A stretch of DNA of 32,731 nt from a bacterium (GTDB taxonomy: Bacteria > Planctomycetota > Phycisphaerae > UBA1845), in NCBI GenBank assembly GCA_024231775.1, contig JAAEQG010000742.1:1-32731 (forward strand). Reading direction: 5' to 3'. Numbering within the stretch: position 1 is the stretch's first letter; each line of letters opens with the position of its first letter. This document shows, piece after piece, positions 17,112 to 25,405 of this stretch. Below the pieces are notes generated by a model, which was given only the letters and a program-made list of their open reading frames with translations, did no database searches and was not told the origin of the DNA. The translations under genes were made by a program, and so were the position numbers.

Positions 17112-17128
17112 CCTTTGTTGAACAAAGG
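17112..17128. repeat. 17-base palindrome CCTTTGTT-G-AACAAAGG
   Basis: Perfect 8-base arms around one G. A further hairpin, GGGCAA/TTGCCC around 'acgagc', lies some 75 bases upstream. Both are part of the repeat patchwork before glnA's 3' end. Symmetry alone does not show whether this is an operator or a repeat fragment; the setting favours the latter. Confidence 0.6.
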
Positions 17129-17154
17129 ACGGGGCACCCGGGCGGTTCTTTTGC

Positions 17155-17226
17155 GGGAACGTTCGTCTCCGGCATCTCCGCTCCCTCACGGTCGCGGCTC
17201 GGTTCAGTAGACGCCCTCGGCACCCG
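17155..17226 (+). repeat. TCCGCTCCCTCACGG repeat, copy 2 (extended)
   Basis: The 28-base core at 17177-17204 is embedded in about 72 bases that match 22373-22443 nearly throughout, from 'gggaacgttcgtctccggc' to 'ccctcggcacccg'. It ends 43 bases beyond the glnA stop codon. Confidence 0.85.
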
Positions 17227-17268
17227 ATCACAGTCATCCCGGACCCGGCATCATGCCAAGTGCAGTCT

Positions 17269-18708
17269 TCAGAACTGGCCCCAGAGGTACTGGTTGGTCA
17301 CCTCATGGTGGAACATGACCTCGCCGCGTTTCACCAACGCCCCCAACTCGCGCGGGCAGCGGTCGGCGGAGCGCTGCTTGGCATCGAGCAGACGCGACTG
17401 CACGTCTTCGCCCAGCAGCTCGGTTACCCAGCGGCTGCCTTTGAACAGGCGAAGCGCGTCGTAGATGTTGCCCGGTAGGAACCGGGTGCGCGGCCGTTTT
17501 TCCTCATCCACCTGGTCCGGTCGGGGACCTTCGAGCCCGGTGCGGAGCAGGGAGTATATCAACAGGTACGGGTTGGCGTCCGGGCCCACTGAGCGCACCT
17601 CGATGCGCGCCGTGCGCTGGTTGGCCAGGGGGATTCGCACCATCGCCGCCCGGTTCACCGCGGAGACTTTGATCTGGTTGGGGGCTTCAAACTCGGGGTC
17701 CAGCCGGCGATACCCGTTCACGCTGGAGTTGAGCACCAGGCAGATGTCCGGAGCGCTGTGCAGGATGCGGTCGATGAACTCCCAAGCCGTCCCGGACAGT
17801 CCGTCACGACCGTCGGCTTCGTAGAAGATGTTCTTCTCCCCGCGCTCCAGCGAGATGTTGGTGTGCATGCCGCAACCGTTGATGCCCGCGACCGGTTTGG
17901 GCAGGAAGCTGGCAGTCATCCCCAACCGCTGAGCCACCTGGCGACAGAGCAGTTTGTAGAGCTGGATCTGGTCGGCGGTGATACACGCCTCGGCGTAGGA
18001 GAAGTTCATCTCGAACTGCGAAGGGGCGACCTCCGGGTGGTCCTTCTCGTTTCCGAAGCCCATGGCCCGCTGCACCTCGGCGGCGGCGTCCATGAACTGA
18101 CGCAGCGGGTCCTGCGGAAGCGAGTGATAGTAACCCCCGGTGGAGATGAACTCGAAGCAGCCGGTTTCGTGGTAGCGCCGCTCGGCGTCCGGACCTTTGA
18201 ACAGAAACCCCTCGATCTCCGGGGCGACGTAAGCGGTCGTCCCGTCGTGTTTGTGCATCCGGTCGGCGTAGCGGTGCAGGAGTGATCGGAAGTCTCCGGG
18301 GTACGGAGAATCGTCGCGGTTGCGGACCTCGGCGAAGACCACGACCTTGCCCGGGCCGAACACGTCGGCGGGTAGCCAGTAGAACGCCGGCCAATCGATG
18401 GATAGCTTGAGGTCGGACTCAGCCTGAACCGCGAACCCGCGGATCGATGACCCGTCGAAGGTCAGATTGTCCGCAGATCGAAGGAGGAAGTTCTTGTCGT
18501 AGTCCAACATGTGCAGGCGACCCTCGACGTCCGAGAAGCACACCGTAACCGCCTTGATTCGCTTCTCGTCCGCCAAGTAGCGGCGACGCTCCTCCTCGAC
18601 CTCGGCGGGGTCCGCGCGCTCAGCCCGCTGCCTCTTGGCGGCCAGGTTTCGGTCTTCCAGCTCCGCGTAGGACAGCTCCAGAAAGTCTCTCAACCCAGGA
18701 CTGCTCAT
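17269..18708 (-). CDS. glnA: glutamine synthetase, type I
   Basis: ATP-dependent ligation of ammonia to glutamate, the entry step of nitrogen assimilation; the enzyme is a dodecamer in the cytoplasm. From the ATG at 18708 (GGAG 7 bases upstream) the product is 479 residues. The family landmarks are present: LTFDGSSIRGF in the beta-grasp domain, the metal-site Glu in YVAPEIEGFLF, QFEMNFSYAEA, the ATP/ammonium region KPVAGINGCGMHTNIS, and NQRTARIEVRSVGPDANPYL. The C-terminal part carries GNIYDALRLFKGS, whose Tyr aligns with the residue adenylylated in many type I enzymes; whether it is modified here is unknown. An upstream ATG at 18768 is less likely because a promoter lies in that interval. 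No nitrogen-regulation genes (glnB, glnE) are adjacent. Confidence 0.94.
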   Translation of the reverse strand: MSSPGLRDFLELSYAELEDRNLAAKRQRAERADPAEVEEERRRYLADEKRIKAVTVCFSDVEGRLHMLDYDKNFLLRSADNLTFDGSSIRGFAVQAESDLKLSIDWPAFYWLPADVFGPGKVVVFAEVRNRDDSPYPGDFRSLLHRYADRMHKHDGTTAYVAPEIEGFLFKGPDAERRYHETGCFEFISTGGYYHSLPQDPLRQFMDAAAEVQRAMGFGNEKDHPEVAPSQFEMNFSYAEACITADQIQLYKLLCRQVAQRLGMTASFLPKPVAGINGCGMHTNISLERGEKNIFYEADGRDGLSGTAWEFIDRILHSAPDICLVLNSSVNGYRRLDPEFEAPNQIKVSAVNRAAMVRIPLANQRTARIEVRSVGPDANPYLLIYSLLRTGLEGPRPDQVDEEKRPRTRFLPGNIYDALRLFKGSRWVTELLGEDVQSRLLDAKQRSADRCPRELGALVKRGEVMFHHEVTNQYLWGQF

Positions 18709-18767
18709 ATCACTGCTCCGTGTCGTTATGTTCGATCTCGCATCTGTATCACTCCAGCGTGTTCCCA

Positions 18768-18797
18768 TCTATACGGCCAATCTGCAACAAGAATCAA
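18768..18797 (-). promoter_or_regulatory. candidate glnA promoter
   Basis: On the minus strand, TTGATT (18797-18792) and TATAGA (18773-18768) are separated by 18 bases. This would give a leader of roughly 50 bases before the ATG at 18708. It lies in an AT-richer patch of the otherwise GC-rich gap 18709-19233, in which I see no other element with confidence. Confidence 0.45.
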
Positions 18798-19233
18798 GCT
18801 TTTTATTATGAATCGGAGCAACTGAAGCTTAAATATGGCAATGGGTAGGCTAGGGCATGTCGAATTAGGCTTACTCCTGTGTGCTCAGGCATGGTTTCGG
18901 ACGTTCTTGGCGTGGAGTGGTCCTCTGGAGCCCGTTCGGAGAATGTGCCCCAAGGCCTGTGGGCCTCGAATCAGGCTAGCGAGGGCCGAATCCCCCCCAG
19001 GCCTGCGCGAGATTCCACATGTGCCCCGATGGAGGGCTGGCCTGCGGTACGCCTCCGGCGCCTTCTACGCTCCCATCCTCGGCGGTTAGTTCCGGCTGAG
19101 GTTGGTTTTTCGGACCTGGGGGTACATTCGGCACAGCGGTTGCATCCGGGGACCACGGACGCTATCAGACCGGTTGAGCAAGGCCAGGCCGGGCGGCGTT
19201 GACAGCGAGCCAGCTCGAACCAGCACGGTGATC

Positions 19234-20871
19234 ATGAGCACACAAACAATCGAGAATGCGGGTGGGATGAGGACCGAGATTCTGCTTGGAGACGAGGCTG
19301 TAGGACTGGGCGCGCTCCATGCGGGCATATCCGGGGCCTTCTCTTATCCAGGCACTCCGGCTACGGAGATCCTGGAGTACATCAGCGGGTGCAGCCAGCG
19401 CGGTGATTGTGTGAACGGGCGCAAGCCGGTCGCGGCGAGCTGGTCGGCGAATGAGAAGGTCGCGTACGAAGAAGCCCTGGGCATGTCCTACGCGGGCAAG
19501 CGCGCCCTGGTGAGCATGAAGCACGTCGGTCTGAACGTGGCGGCGGATCCGTTCATGAGTTCGGCGTTGACCGGAGCCAACGGCGGGCTGGTGGTCGTCG
19601 TCGCGGACGACCCGGGAATGCACTCCTCGCAGAATGAGCAGGACAGCCGGTTCTACGCCCGGTTCGCCCAGATACCTGCTTATGAGCCCTCGGATCAGCA
19701 AGAGGCCTACTACATGACTTTGGAGGCTTTCGAGCAGTCCGAACGCCTCAAGCTACCGATCATGATCCGCCTGGTGACCCGGTTGGCCCACAGCCGCGGA
19801 AACGTGAAGGTGCTGGAGCACGGCAAGAGCCAGACTGCTCTGGACGCGGTCCAGGATTCCGCGGACTGGACGCTGATGCCGATGAACGCGCGCAGGCGTT
19901 TCGCTCGGCTGGTGGAGACCGAGGCGGAGCTTGATCGCCTGGCGGACGACTCGACGCACAACGTGCTGAAACTCGCGGGGCGGATGGGGATCATCTGCTC
20001 GGGGATTGCCTACGGATACGTGTTGGAAAACGTAGGGCCGGCGACGGATTTCTCCATCCTCAAGATCACCCAGTATCCGCTGCCGAAGGGGAAGATTCGC
20101 CAACTGGCGGAGCACTGCGACGAGATCACCGTCATTGAAGACGGCTATCCGTTCATCGAGACCCAGCTCAAGGGTGTTCTCGGAGCGGAGGACAAGGTGA
20201 TCCACGGGAAACAGAGCGGGCATTTGCCCAAGACCGGTGAGCTCACCCCGGACCTGGTGCGGGCTGCGCTGGGACTGGAGCCGCGTCCGTCCCGTGATCG
20301 GGCCTCGGACCTGGGCGCACGACCGCCGCGGCTGTGCACGGGCTGTCCCCATACGGATTCGTACCGTGCGATCGGTGCGGTCCTGGAGGCGCACGATCAT
20401 CCGGTGGTGTTCAGCGATATCGGTTGTTACACCCTGGGGGCTCTTCCGCCGTACAACGCGATCCAATCGTGCGTGGACATGGGGGCTTCGATTGGAATGG
20501 CCCGGGGGGCATCGCTCTCGGGGGTTCATCCGTCGTGCGCGGTGATCGGAGATTCGACGTTTACCCATTCCGGCCTGTCGCCGCTGTTGGGCGCGGCGCG
20601 GGACAACAGCAACATGACCGTGCTCATTCTGGACAACTCGACGGTGGCGATGACCGGGGGCCAGGAGGGTCTGGTTTCCGGCGAGGAGCTCGTGGAGTTG
20701 GTCTGCGGTCTGGGGGTGGATAAGGAGCACGTGCGCACCATCGTTCCGCTGCCGAAGGCCCACGAGGATAACGTGCGGGTGATTCGTGAGGAGGTCGACT
20801 ACGAGGGACTGTCCGTAGTCGTATCAGCCAGAGCGTGTGTGCAGGTCAAGAGAGCGGGGAGCCCGACATGA
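19234..20871 (+). CDS. iorA: indolepyruvate ferredoxin oxidoreductase, alpha subunit (short form)
   Basis: The thiamine-diphosphate catalytic subunit that oxidatively decarboxylates aryl pyruvates, such as indolepyruvate from tryptophan transamination, to aryl-acetyl-CoA with ferredoxin as acceptor. The 545 residues show the N-terminal pyrimidine-binding domain (RTEILLGDEAVGLGALHAG, SYPGTPATEIL, VAASWSANEKVAYEEALGMS, MKHVGLNVAADPFM). The C-terminal TPP/Mg domain has RPPRLCTGCPHTDSYRAIG, DIGCYTLGALPPYNAI and VIGDSTFTHSG. It ends shortly after DYEGLSVVVSARACVQVKR, without the CxxCxxCxxxC ferredoxin domain that closes archaeal IorA. The ATG at 19234 has no strong ribosome-binding site; the ATG at 19267 (MRTEILLG) is an equally good candidate. 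The stop overlaps the iorB start (ATGA). Confidence 0.92.
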   Translation: MSTQTIENAGGMRTEILLGDEAVGLGALHAGISGAFSYPGTPATEILEYISGCSQRGDCVNGRKPVAASWSANEKVAYEEALGMSYAGKRALVSMKHVGLNVAADPFMSSALTGANGGLVVVVADDPGMHSSQNEQDSRFYARFAQIPAYEPSDQQEAYYMTLEAFEQSERLKLPIMIRLVTRLAHSRGNVKVLEHGKSQTALDAVQDSADWTLMPMNARRRFARLVETEAELDRLADDSTHNVLKLAGRMGIICSGIAYGYVLENVGPATDFSILKITQYPLPKGKIRQLAEHCDEITVIEDGYPFIETQLKGVLGAEDKVIHGKQSGHLPKTGELTPDLVRAALGLEPRPSRDRASDLGARPPRLCTGCPHTDSYRAIGAVLEAHDHPVVFSDIGCYTLGALPPYNAIQSCVDMGASIGMARGASLSGVHPSCAVIGDSTFTHSGLSPLLGAARDNSNMTVLILDNSTVAMTGGQEGLVSGEELVELVCGLGVDKEHVRTIVPLPKAHEDNVRVIREEVDYEGLSVVVSARACVQVKRAGSPT

Positions 20872-21542
20872 TCAAGAACGTCGTGCTGGCGGGAGTGGGG
20901 GGGCAGGGCATCCTCTCGATTGCGTACTGCATCTGCAAGGCGGCGCTGAACCGTGACTACCAGATCAAGCAGTCCGAGGTCCACGGAATGGCTCAGCGCG
21001 GGGGCAACGTGGAGAGCCACGTGCGCTACTCGGATTCGAGTATCGCCAGTGCCCTGATCCCTAAGGGCCAAGTCGATCTGGTCATCGCAGTCGAGCCGGT
21101 GGAGGGACTGCGCCAGGAGGACCATCTCAGACCGGACGGCTGTATCGTCAGCAGCGTGACCTCGATCATGAACTTCGACGGTTACCCCGATCCAGCCGGC
21201 TTGTTGGAGCGGATCGCTGCGGTGGAGGATCATGTCCTGGTGGACAGCAAGCACCTGGCTAAGATCGCGGGGAACGCCCGGGTGGAGAACATCGTCATTC
21301 TCGGAGCCGCCAGCGATCGCTTGGGCCTTCGGCTCGACGAGTTCGACAAGGTGCTGGAGGAGTTGTTCGCTGCCAAGGGCGATCGGGTTGTGCAGGCGAA
21401 TCAGCGCGCCCTACGGATCGGTCGTCGCGCCGCCGAGTTCTATCGCGAGCGGGTGGCCGGGAAGGACACGCCGCAGCAGGTTCTCCAGCACGTCAAGGAG
21501 CTTCCGGTCGAGACGCTCTGTCCCGCGGAGTCCGCGGTCTGA
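20868..21542 (+). CDS. iorB: indolepyruvate ferredoxin oxidoreductase, beta subunit
   Basis: The gamma-domain partner of IorA that completes the 2-oxoacid:ferredoxin oxidoreductase. The 224 residues begin with the family motif NVVLAGVGGQGILSIAYCIC, then QIKQSEVHGMAQRGG, which is diagnostic for the IorB-type pyruvate/ketoisovalerate gamma domain. VDLVIAVEPVEGLR and NIVILGAASDRLGL follow. The ATG overlaps the TGA of iorA, so translation is coupled and the two subunits should be made in equal amounts. No terminator is evident after it. The 295-base gap to the next gene holds nothing recognisable. Confidence 0.93.
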   Translation: MIKNVVLAGVGGQGILSIAYCICKAALNRDYQIKQSEVHGMAQRGGNVESHVRYSDSSIASALIPKGQVDLVIAVEPVEGLRQEDHLRPDGCIVSSVTSIMNFDGYPDPAGLLERIAAVEDHVLVDSKHLAKIAGNARVENIVILGAASDRLGLRLDEFDKVLEELFAAKGDRVVQANQRALRIGRRAAEFYRERVAGKDTPQQVLQHVKELPVETLCPAESAV

Positions 21543-21837
21543 GGCCTACGTTCACTCTCCGTTCCCTTGCGAATCTCGTTTTATCTGGACGCCCCGTCGG
21601 TGCAGATGATTGACGTCGTGTCCGGGCGTTGGGGCGAGCCTGTTTGGAGATGCCAGGTTGCCCTTTCGGTCGCTCTGTGCAGATGCTGCGATTAAGAGTC
21701 TTAAGCGGAAATTGGCGAGCGGAGCTCGTGTCCCGTTTCCGCTCGTACGGGCATGCGTCAGTCGCGTTGAAGGGAAGTGCCTGGATGGGTGGCGAATCCA
21801 GGATGGGCTCCTGGCGGCTGGAGAGGTTTCAGATAAC

Positions 21838-22269
21838 ATGAGCATCATGGACACTACTTTCGCCACCGCGCTCAACTGTATGGACGGTCGGGTCCAGCTA
21901 CCCGTCAATGCGGCAGTACGCGCCATGTTTGGGGTTGCTTATGTGGATACCATCACCGCGCCGGGGATGGTCAGATTCCTCGCTGACGAGTGCGATGCCG
22001 CCGAGACCAAGGCTGTGCTGTCGCATACTCGAGTCAGCCTGGACAAGCACGGATCGCGCGGCATCGCCGTAGCCGCCCACCATGATTGCGCCGGGAACCC
22101 AGGCAGCGAACAAGCCCAGAAGGATCAATTGGCCAAGGCGGTCACTTTCTTAAGAGCGCGATTCGCCACCTGCAGGATCGTCGGGTTGTGGGTGGATGCT
22201 GACGGCGCGGTGCAGGTTGCCGTTCCCGCTCCGTCAGGACACCCCGACCGGGTAGAGGCACCGTCGTAG
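21838..22269 (+). CDS. small beta-carbonic-anhydrase-like protein
   Basis: A 143-residue protein with the metal-binding layout of beta-carbonic anhydrases in compact form: C14-x-D16-x-R18 (LNCMDGRVQLPV) and H81-x2-C84 (AAHHDCAGNPGS). These give the Cys-His-Cys zinc ligands plus the Asp/Arg dyad. VDTITAPGMVRFL and KHGSRGIAV between them match short homologues of about 130-140 residues. True beta enzymes are some 200 residues, so hydration of CO2 is plausible but not assured. The start at ATG 21838 (GGAGAGG about 11 bases upstream) or ATG 21847 fits the family length; the frame is open further upstream but looks non-coding. It stands alone between iorB and the convergent hydantoinase gene. Confidence 0.75.
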   Translation: MSIMDTTFATALNCMDGRVQLPVNAAVRAMFGVAYVDTITAPGMVRFLADECDAAETKAVLSHTRVSLDKHGSRGIAVAAHHDCAGNPGSEQAQKDQLAKAVTFLRARFATCRIVGLWVDADGAVQVAVPAPSGHPDRVEAPS

Positions 22270-22372
22270 TCCGAGAGAGCAGACGTACGGTTGGGGGCTG
22301 ATCGCCAGTGCACCGAATCGCTCGAAGCTGCGGGTCATCCGAGCCGCGCCTGTCAGGAAGCGGTCTTATCCC

Positions 22373-22443
22373 GGGACGTTTGTCTCCGGCATCTCCGCTC
22401 CCTCACGGTCGCGGCTCGGTTCGGTAAACTCCCTCGGTACCCG
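22373..22443 (+). repeat. TCCGCTCCCTCACGG repeat, copy 3 (extended)
   Basis: A near-identical copy of 17155-17226 in the same orientation, from 'gggacgtttgtctccggc' to 'ccctcggtacccg', in the 252-base gap between convergent genes (22270-22521). The remainder of that gap is featureless to me. Confidence 0.85.
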
Positions 22444-22521
22444 TGAATCCAACAGAGTCGAGGCGCCGGGCTGACCGGCGGGGAGCGTGCTACGCGTGGC
22501 TTCGTGGCGATACTGACACGC

Positions 22522-23922
22522 TTATCTTCCGGCGACTCCGGGGTTCTTTCGCGGGACATACGCGCCGTGGCCGTTCTGGCCGACGAACTTGTAGCCGTCG
22601 ACGATCACCTTCCCGCGGCAGAGGGTCGTCTCCGCGAAACCAGCCAGGTCCCAGCCTTGGTAGGGGCTCCAATCGGCGTTGGTCTCCATCTTCCGCCAGT
22701 CGACTTTGATGGTCTTCTTGGGGTGGATGATGGCGAGGTCCGCGTCGGTTCCAACGTCCAGACTGCCCTTCCGCGGATACATGCCCATGATCTTGGCGGG
22801 ATCGGAGCAGCACTTCTGCACGAACTGCTCGAGGCTGATCCTCCGCTTGAGCACGCCGTGGGTGTAGACGATCGGCAGAAGGGTCTCCAGTCCGGGCAGG
22901 CCCATGGGGATCTTGCTGTAGTCGCCCTTCCAGATGGCCTTCTGCTTGGTGGTGAAGGTACACGTGTCCGTGGAGACGTTAGTTAGCGTGTTGTCGCGCA
23001 AGGCCTTCCAGAGGCGCTTCTGGTCTGCCTTGGTCTTGATCTGGGGCTGGCTGGCGTAGAGGTGCCCGTCCTTGCGGGCGAACACCGAGTCATCGAGCAC
23101 CAGGTACTGGGCGCAGGTCTCAGCCAGGACATTGACGCCGCGGTCCTGGGCTTCCTTGATGAGGTCCGCTCCGGCGCCGACGGACATGTGGACGATGAAC
23201 AGCTTGCCCCCGGTGACCTCACACCAGGTGATCGCCCGCTGGATCGCTTCGGCTTCGATATACGGCGGGCGGGTCATGGCGTGCAGCTTGGCGCCGTACT
23301 TCTTCTTGAGCTTGGGATCGTCCGCCCGGGCCATCAGCAGATCGAGGGCGCTGGACGACTCGGCGTGGATCATCAGCATTGCGCCCGCCCGCTTGCACTC
23401 CTCGAGCCCGGCGATAATAGCGCCGTCGTCACTCTGCCAACCCATGGCGGCGTAGATCATGAACTCCTTGGCAGTGGGTATCCCGCGCTCGACCATGCTG
23501 GGCAGCTCTTTGAGGTGCCGACGGTGGTCGGTGATCGTGCCATGAAAACCGTAGTCCACACAGGCGATGCCCTCAGCCTTCTTGAACCAGTTGTCCACCG
23601 CCTGACTCATGGACTCCTTGCCGTAGGGGATGGCGAAGTCGATTGTGGTGGTGATCCCGCCGCGCGCCGCAGCCCGATGCCCACTGTTGTAGTCGTCGGA
23701 CGAGTTAGAGCCCATGAACGGCAGGTCGAGATGAACATGCACGTCCACCCCCGCGGGGATCACGTAACGTCCCTTGGCGTCGATGATGAGCGCGTTGGTA
23801 TCAGCGCTAGCCAGGTTCCGTCCGATCGCGGCGATTCTCTCGCCGCGGATGCCCAAGTCGCCACGAGTGCGCCCCATGGCGGTGACCAAAGTTCCCCCGG
23901 TGATGATCGTGTCGAATCTCAT
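22522..23922 (-). CDS. hydA: D-hydantoinase / dihydropyrimidinase
   Basis: A cyclic-amidohydrolase that opens dihydropyrimidine or hydantoin rings to N-carbamoyl amino acids. The 466-residue TIM-barrel protein has the expected two-metal site: H62 and H64 (GVDVHVHLDLPF), the probable carbamylated lysine K152 with substrate tyrosine Y157 at the family spacing (AKEFMIYAAMG), H186 (LMIHAESS), H245 (FIVHMSVGA) and D319 (NVSTDTCTF). Most relatives have D-H-C at the last motif; here it is D-T-C. The C-terminal part has KGSLDVGTDADLAII, typical of the amidohydrolase beta-sandwich. The gene is monocistronic in appearance. Products could be used for carbon or nitrogen salvage. Allantoinase is a less likely alternative. 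Confidence 0.88.
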   Translation of the reverse strand: MRFDTIITGGTLVTAMGRTRGDLGIRGERIAAIGRNLASADTNALIIDAKGRYVIPAGVDVHVHLDLPFMGSNSSDDYNSGHRAAARGGITTTIDFAIPYGKESMSQAVDNWFKKAEGIACVDYGFHGTITDHRRHLKELPSMVERGIPTAKEFMIYAAMGWQSDDGAIIAGLEECKRAGAMLMIHAESSSALDLLMARADDPKLKKKYGAKLHAMTRPPYIEAEAIQRAITWCEVTGGKLFIVHMSVGAGADLIKEAQDRGVNVLAETCAQYLVLDDSVFARKDGHLYASQPQIKTKADQKRLWKALRDNTLTNVSTDTCTFTTKQKAIWKGDYSKIPMGLPGLETLLPIVYTHGVLKRRISLEQFVQKCCSDPAKIMGMYPRKGSLDVGTDADLAIIHPKKTIKVDWRKMETNADWSPYQGWDLAGFAETTLCRGKVIVDGYKFVGQNGHGAYVPRKNPGVAGR

Positions 23923-24022
23923 GGCAGTCCTTCCGTATGGCTAGCACTCTCGCAAACGGTTCTCAGAATGAGAGCGTCATGGGTACAGGTAGCAGCTGCA
24001 CAACCGCATTGTATAGCAGATT

Positions 24023-24811
24023 TCAGCTTCGCCCAGACGACGAAGTGCCATTCTCCGTTGGATTCTGAGTGGATTTCCGCATTAGGTAGAAGACGTAGCC
24101 GTAGGAATCACCGTAGCGGTCGTAGATGGCGATCTCGCGCTCAGTATCGTCGAGAACCTCGGCCAGGGCCGAGTTGGTGTCGGCCTCCTCGCGCAGTCGA
24201 GCCACCCGTTTTCTCAGCGGCGTGTAGTACTCATTCCACCAAGCCGAGGGCGGAAGCGTGAAGTGGTCGAGGACTTCGTACCCACAGTCTGTTGCAGCTC
24301 TGATGTTCCCTTCCACGGTCGTTATGGCCGGATATTCCGCATGCCAGAACGCCTCGGCTTCCTCCGGTGGGTCGTCGGTCAACCAGGTTGCCTCGCTGGC
24401 GACCAGCAAGCCTCCGTCACGCAGAAGCGGGCGCCAAAGTCGCAAGCCTGCCTCGAACCCGACAATGTAGATGGCGCCTTCGATCCAGATCAGGTCTACG
24501 CTATCGGGCTGCTCTTTGAGTTCTTCCATGCGACCGAGTCGCGTGCTGACCAGCTCGGATAGTCCCTCACCCTCGGCAGATCGTCGGAGATGGGCCAAGT
24601 AGGGAGCGTGGAAATCCACGGCAATGATCGGCGTCTGGTATTGTCGGGCGAGAACGAGCGTCTGCTTGCCGGGGCCGCAACCCAGGTCGAGTATGCGTGG
24701 TCTAGGGGGCAGGGGTGGCAACCGCCGAATCGCGTCACTGGTGGCCTCGTCGCTGCCCGGTCCCTCGCGGGGAATGTCACGATGCAGAATGAAGAGAGCG
24801 TCCAAGTTCAT
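24023..24811 (-). CDS. class I SAM-dependent methyltransferase, substrate unknown
   Basis: A 262-residue Rossmann-fold methyltransferase. Motif I is RILDLGCGPGKQTLVLA (about residues 38-54), followed by the acidic ribose-binding residue in IIAVDFHAPYL. Motif IV-like PDSVDLIWIEGAIYIVG and LLRDGGLLVASEATWL come next. The N-terminal segment LFILHRDIPREGPGSDEAT is typical of a family of small-molecule methyltransferases found in bacteria and archaea. The C-terminal 90 residues (WWNEYYTPLRKRVARL and onward) form a helical cap likely to select the substrate. The ATG at 24811 is chosen because it matches the relatives' start; ATG 24853 is possible and gives 14 more residues. The 321 bases upstream (24812-25132) show no feature. 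Confidence 0.82.
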   Translation of the reverse strand: MNLDALFILHRDIPREGPGSDEATSDAIRRLPPLPPRPRILDLGCGPGKQTLVLARQYQTPIIAVDFHAPYLAHLRRSAEGEGLSELVSTRLGRMEELKEQPDSVDLIWIEGAIYIVGFEAGLRLWRPLLRDGGLLVASEATWLTDDPPEEAEAFWHAEYPAITTVEGNIRAATDCGYEVLDHFTLPPSAWWNEYYTPLRKRVARLREEADTNSALAEVLDDTEREIAIYDRYGDSYGYVFYLMRKSTQNPTENGTSSSGRS

Positions 24812-25132
24812 TGCAGTCACTCGCTGGTGGTCATGGTCCGGGTTTTCGTACATCCTTGCCGTTGAACCGCTTTCGTCAACCGCAGTCGAAGCCACAACAA
24901 GCGGAGGTCGCATCGGCGGTTGGCGGGCGTAGCGAACCGATTGCCGCCGGACTCCACCACGGTTTGTGGGTGACGCCGAACATCACGACGCTAACCCATT
25001 CCAGCAGGACCACTTACGGTGCTTCTGGCGCATGGACCTATCATCAGGGTATTGTGCTGCCCGGCTCTGCGCCGGTCAATGAGGCATGATTGGTCACGAC
25101 GGTGTGAGGGGTGCTCACGCACAGCGGATCGG

Positions 25133-25405
25133 TCATCCGAGAGGCCGACGGAGGAGGGCTTGCTGGCAGGTGTTGCACAGGTCGAAGCGAAGTCGCCGAT
25201 AGGTCTGGTCTTCGATCTCGTCCGGGTTGGCGGTGTAGAGCTGCTCGACCAGCTCCTTGATCTCGGAGGTGTGGTCCTTGGCGAGCTCACTTTGGCTGAA
25301 CTCGAGGGGAGCGGCAGCGGCGTAGACTTCCATCTTGACGATGAACCGCCGGGGATCGTTGGCGGTGAGGCTACAGCCGCACTTGTCGCACTCGTAACGG
25401 ATCAC
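25133..25405 (-). CDS. small zinc-ribbon protein coupled to trpD, function unknown
   Basis: A 90-residue protein with two CxxC knuckles, C6/C9 (RYECDKCGC) and C77/C80 (FDLCNTCQQ), which would bind one zinc. Between them lies a conserved-looking stretch (RRFIVKMEVYAAA) and an acidic helix (HTSEIKELVEQLYTANPDEIE). Similar short proteins ending in a 'LC..C....L..PLG' pattern recur in planctomycetes, to my recollection. Its ATG overlaps the trpD stop by four bases (ATGA), so it is translated with TrpD. Whether the two proteins act together is unknown. A regulatory or metal-sensing role is possible, but nothing in the sequence shows it. Confidence 0.8.
   Translation of the reverse strand: MIRYECDKCGCSLTANDPRRFIVKMEVYAAAAPLEFSQSELAKDHTSEIKELVEQLYTANPDEIEDQTYRRLRFDLCNTCQQALLRRPLG

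Noticed and set aside
16911-17210. 99-residue plus-strand open frame before glnA's 3' end
   Set aside because: It runs through the palindromes and the TCCGCTCC repeat and has no ribosome-binding site or domain.
23062-24261. 399-residue plus-strand open frame
   Set aside because: Antisense to the hydantoinase gene and the 3' end of the methyltransferase gene; no family resemblance.
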